A DNA stretch of 64,000 nucleotides from the NCBI RefSeq assembly GCF_030936135.1, contig NC_082603.1, forward strand, positions 29,885,236 to 29,949,235, in the 5' to 3' direction. This document shows, piece by piece, positions 62,501-64,000 of the stretch (its first letter is position 1; each line of letters begins with the position of its first letter). The position numbers and the translations under genes are program-made. The DNA comes from Gavia stellata (taxonomy: Eukaryota; Chordata; Aves; Gaviiformes; Gaviidae). Under the pieces are notes generated by a model, which did no database searches, was not told the DNA's origin, and saw nothing but the letters and a program-made list of their open reading frames with translations.

Positions 62501-64000
62501 TGAAATTGGCACTACTCTCTAAACTCCTGTACTGAAGCAGTGAAAAAGCTTGCAATGGACCATGGCTGTAGCACCCTTCTTGGAGGCAAGGATGTAAATT
62601 AGAAAGACAGATTTAAAACTTCGACAAAGTTAAAGGACTGATTTGATGGCGAGCAATCTCAGTGTGAGGAGATGAAGCATACATACTCCTGCAGAGGGCA
62701 GAAAGGTAACTGAGTTACATATGTTATATAAACACGAAAGGGATTTATAGGAGTACATGGAGTTGTACAGCACCTTAATGAAAGTAGCACAGTATTAGTA
62801 CAGATTATCTCATACTGTACAGTTACTATGTATAAAAAGTGAAACAAGAAAAATAGAATTTTATTGCTAATACAGCATAGAATCAAAAAAAGGGGGGGGG
62901 GGGTGAGAAAGAGAGCTGTTTTAACAGGCATACCTCAATGCCCCAGATAAATTTGGGACTTGCGTGTGAGGCTCTTTCCCTTTTTTTCATTTGTGCTGTC
63001 CTCTCTATTTAGACTTGGAGAGGTATTTTTTTCTTTTTTTTGTCAGTTTTTCTATTTGCTACCATATTACTCTGCTAAAATAATTAACTGAAATGGAGAA
63101 ATACTTTAACTGAAAATAGGTTTTTCTTACTTTAAACAGAAAACTAACCCATCAGTATTACCAGTACAGAAGTCCATACTAGTTTGGTAATAACTACTGT
63201 GTCTGAAAAGTGTTAGCTCCTTGTCAGCATTCCTTTAGGGAGGAAAAATGACTGCAAGTTACTTTTAATAAATACACTGCTTCCAAAGGTTTATAACAAC
63301 ACAAGACAGTGAAAGGTTGTATTGTTTTCAGAGCTCTGGTTTCTAATGCTTCTTTGAGGACATCCTGCAAATTACCTGGGGTGGGAAAGAGAATGGTCAT
63401 TTGATGCATGGTTTGGTTGCCTTGGTTTTCAGGAGGTACATATCAATAGATATGGGTATTTATCAGCCAGGGGAATAAAGTAGCTGTAACTTAAAATTCA
63501 AGTTAAGTTATGCAGTAGATTTCCCACAAAAACAGACCAAAGGGGAGATACAGCAATAACTAAAAGGAGAAAAATCTTTTAAGCATTTGACGGCATGCTC
63601 AAGCTTCTCTGCGCAGGGAAATGTCGTACGTAAGTTCATATAGGACCCAAACCGCCCATCCATTTCAGAAAATGCCTCCAGTCATCCCTCCTTGTTCACA
63701 GTATCCTTGTTTCTTATCTAGCATTTCATTTTTATAAGAGAAGGGGAAGAGAGAGCAAGCTAACTGCACATTTAGTTCCAACTCACTTGTGTCTCCACCT
63801 AAAGCTATCATTGTACTCTAGTAGCGTGGATCTCATTTTGGCTTTATTTCTGTGGAAGAGAGTGTATGTGTGTTGTGTGGTTTGTTTTTTTTCTTTTAAA
63901 GTTAAGACTGTCTGTTGTGATTCCAAGAATAGCAGTATTCCTGTCTTTTTTTTCAGGACCACAAAGGAGTGCGTATTTGGCTGTAACAAGTTTTTCAGCT

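Larger units (their letters stand above)
45061..64000. other. 19 kb region upstream of MAGOH without a recognised gene
   Basis: AT-rich sequence with one CR1 fragment (49825), the TTCTC microsatellite (53372), a G12 run (62892-62903), poly-A runs (about 60999-61013) and a YY1-like AAGATGGCTGCC near 61139. No open frame has recognisable protein similarity or paired splice signals with a known product. In human LRP8 follows MAGOH on the same strand, so this is probably the MAGOH-LRP8 intergenic region; part of the right end could be LRP8 3' UTR, which I cannot confirm. Confidence 0.6.

Noticed and set aside
1-64000. tRNA, rRNA, snoRNA, CRISPR or viral insertions
   Set aside because: Looked for characteristic tRNA B-box words, C/D-box pairs in the short CZIB and MAGOH introns, regularly spaced repeats and retroviral gene motifs by eye; found none convincing. 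A covariance-model search would be needed for small RNAs.

Overview
This is vertebrate nuclear DNA, most likely from a bird. Genes are split into short GT-AG exons inside AT-rich introns. The only clear mobile elements are CR1 LINE fragments, including one that ends in the avian-type ATTCTATG octamer repeat, and no Alu- or L1-like repeats are seen. The gene order SLC1A7 - CPT2 - CZIB - MAGOH matches what I recall of human chromosome 1p32.3. I assembled four genes exon by exon from splice sites and codon phase. No prokaryotic, phage or CRISPR features are present.

Layout: (1) 1-23,985, minus strand: the 5' part of SLC1A7 (retinal glutamate transporter EAAT5), with three coding exons and a 15.6 kb intron; the remaining exons should lie left of the window. 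(2) 25,747-31,902, plus strand: complete CPT2 (mitochondrial carnitine palmitoyltransferase 2), five exons, 651 codons, divergent from SLC1A7 and starting in a CpG island. (3) 34,503-41,589, minus strand: complete CZIB (C1orf123), eight coding exons, 160 aa, convergent with CPT2. (4) 42,927-44,600, minus strand: complete MAGOH, five exons, 146 aa, in tandem behind CZIB. (5) About 45,060-64,000: 19 kb without a recognisable coding exon. It holds one CR1 fragment, a long TTCTC microsatellite and homopolymer runs. In human the next gene is LRP8, but none of its coding exons was recognised here.

The genes are neighbours by conserved synteny, not an operon: glutamate uptake, long-chain fatty-acid import into mitochondria, a small zinc-binding protein and an exon-junction-complex core subunit. 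The three housekeeping genes each start in a GC-rich island. I found no convincing novel biological system. The points most worth a second look are a consensus CTCF-type site in a CpG-rich patch inside CZIB intron 6, an ancient palindromic (MITE-like) element in SLC1A7 intron 2, a 206-nt pure pyrimidine tract, and a C-run plus duplicated YY1-like block at the CZIB promoter.
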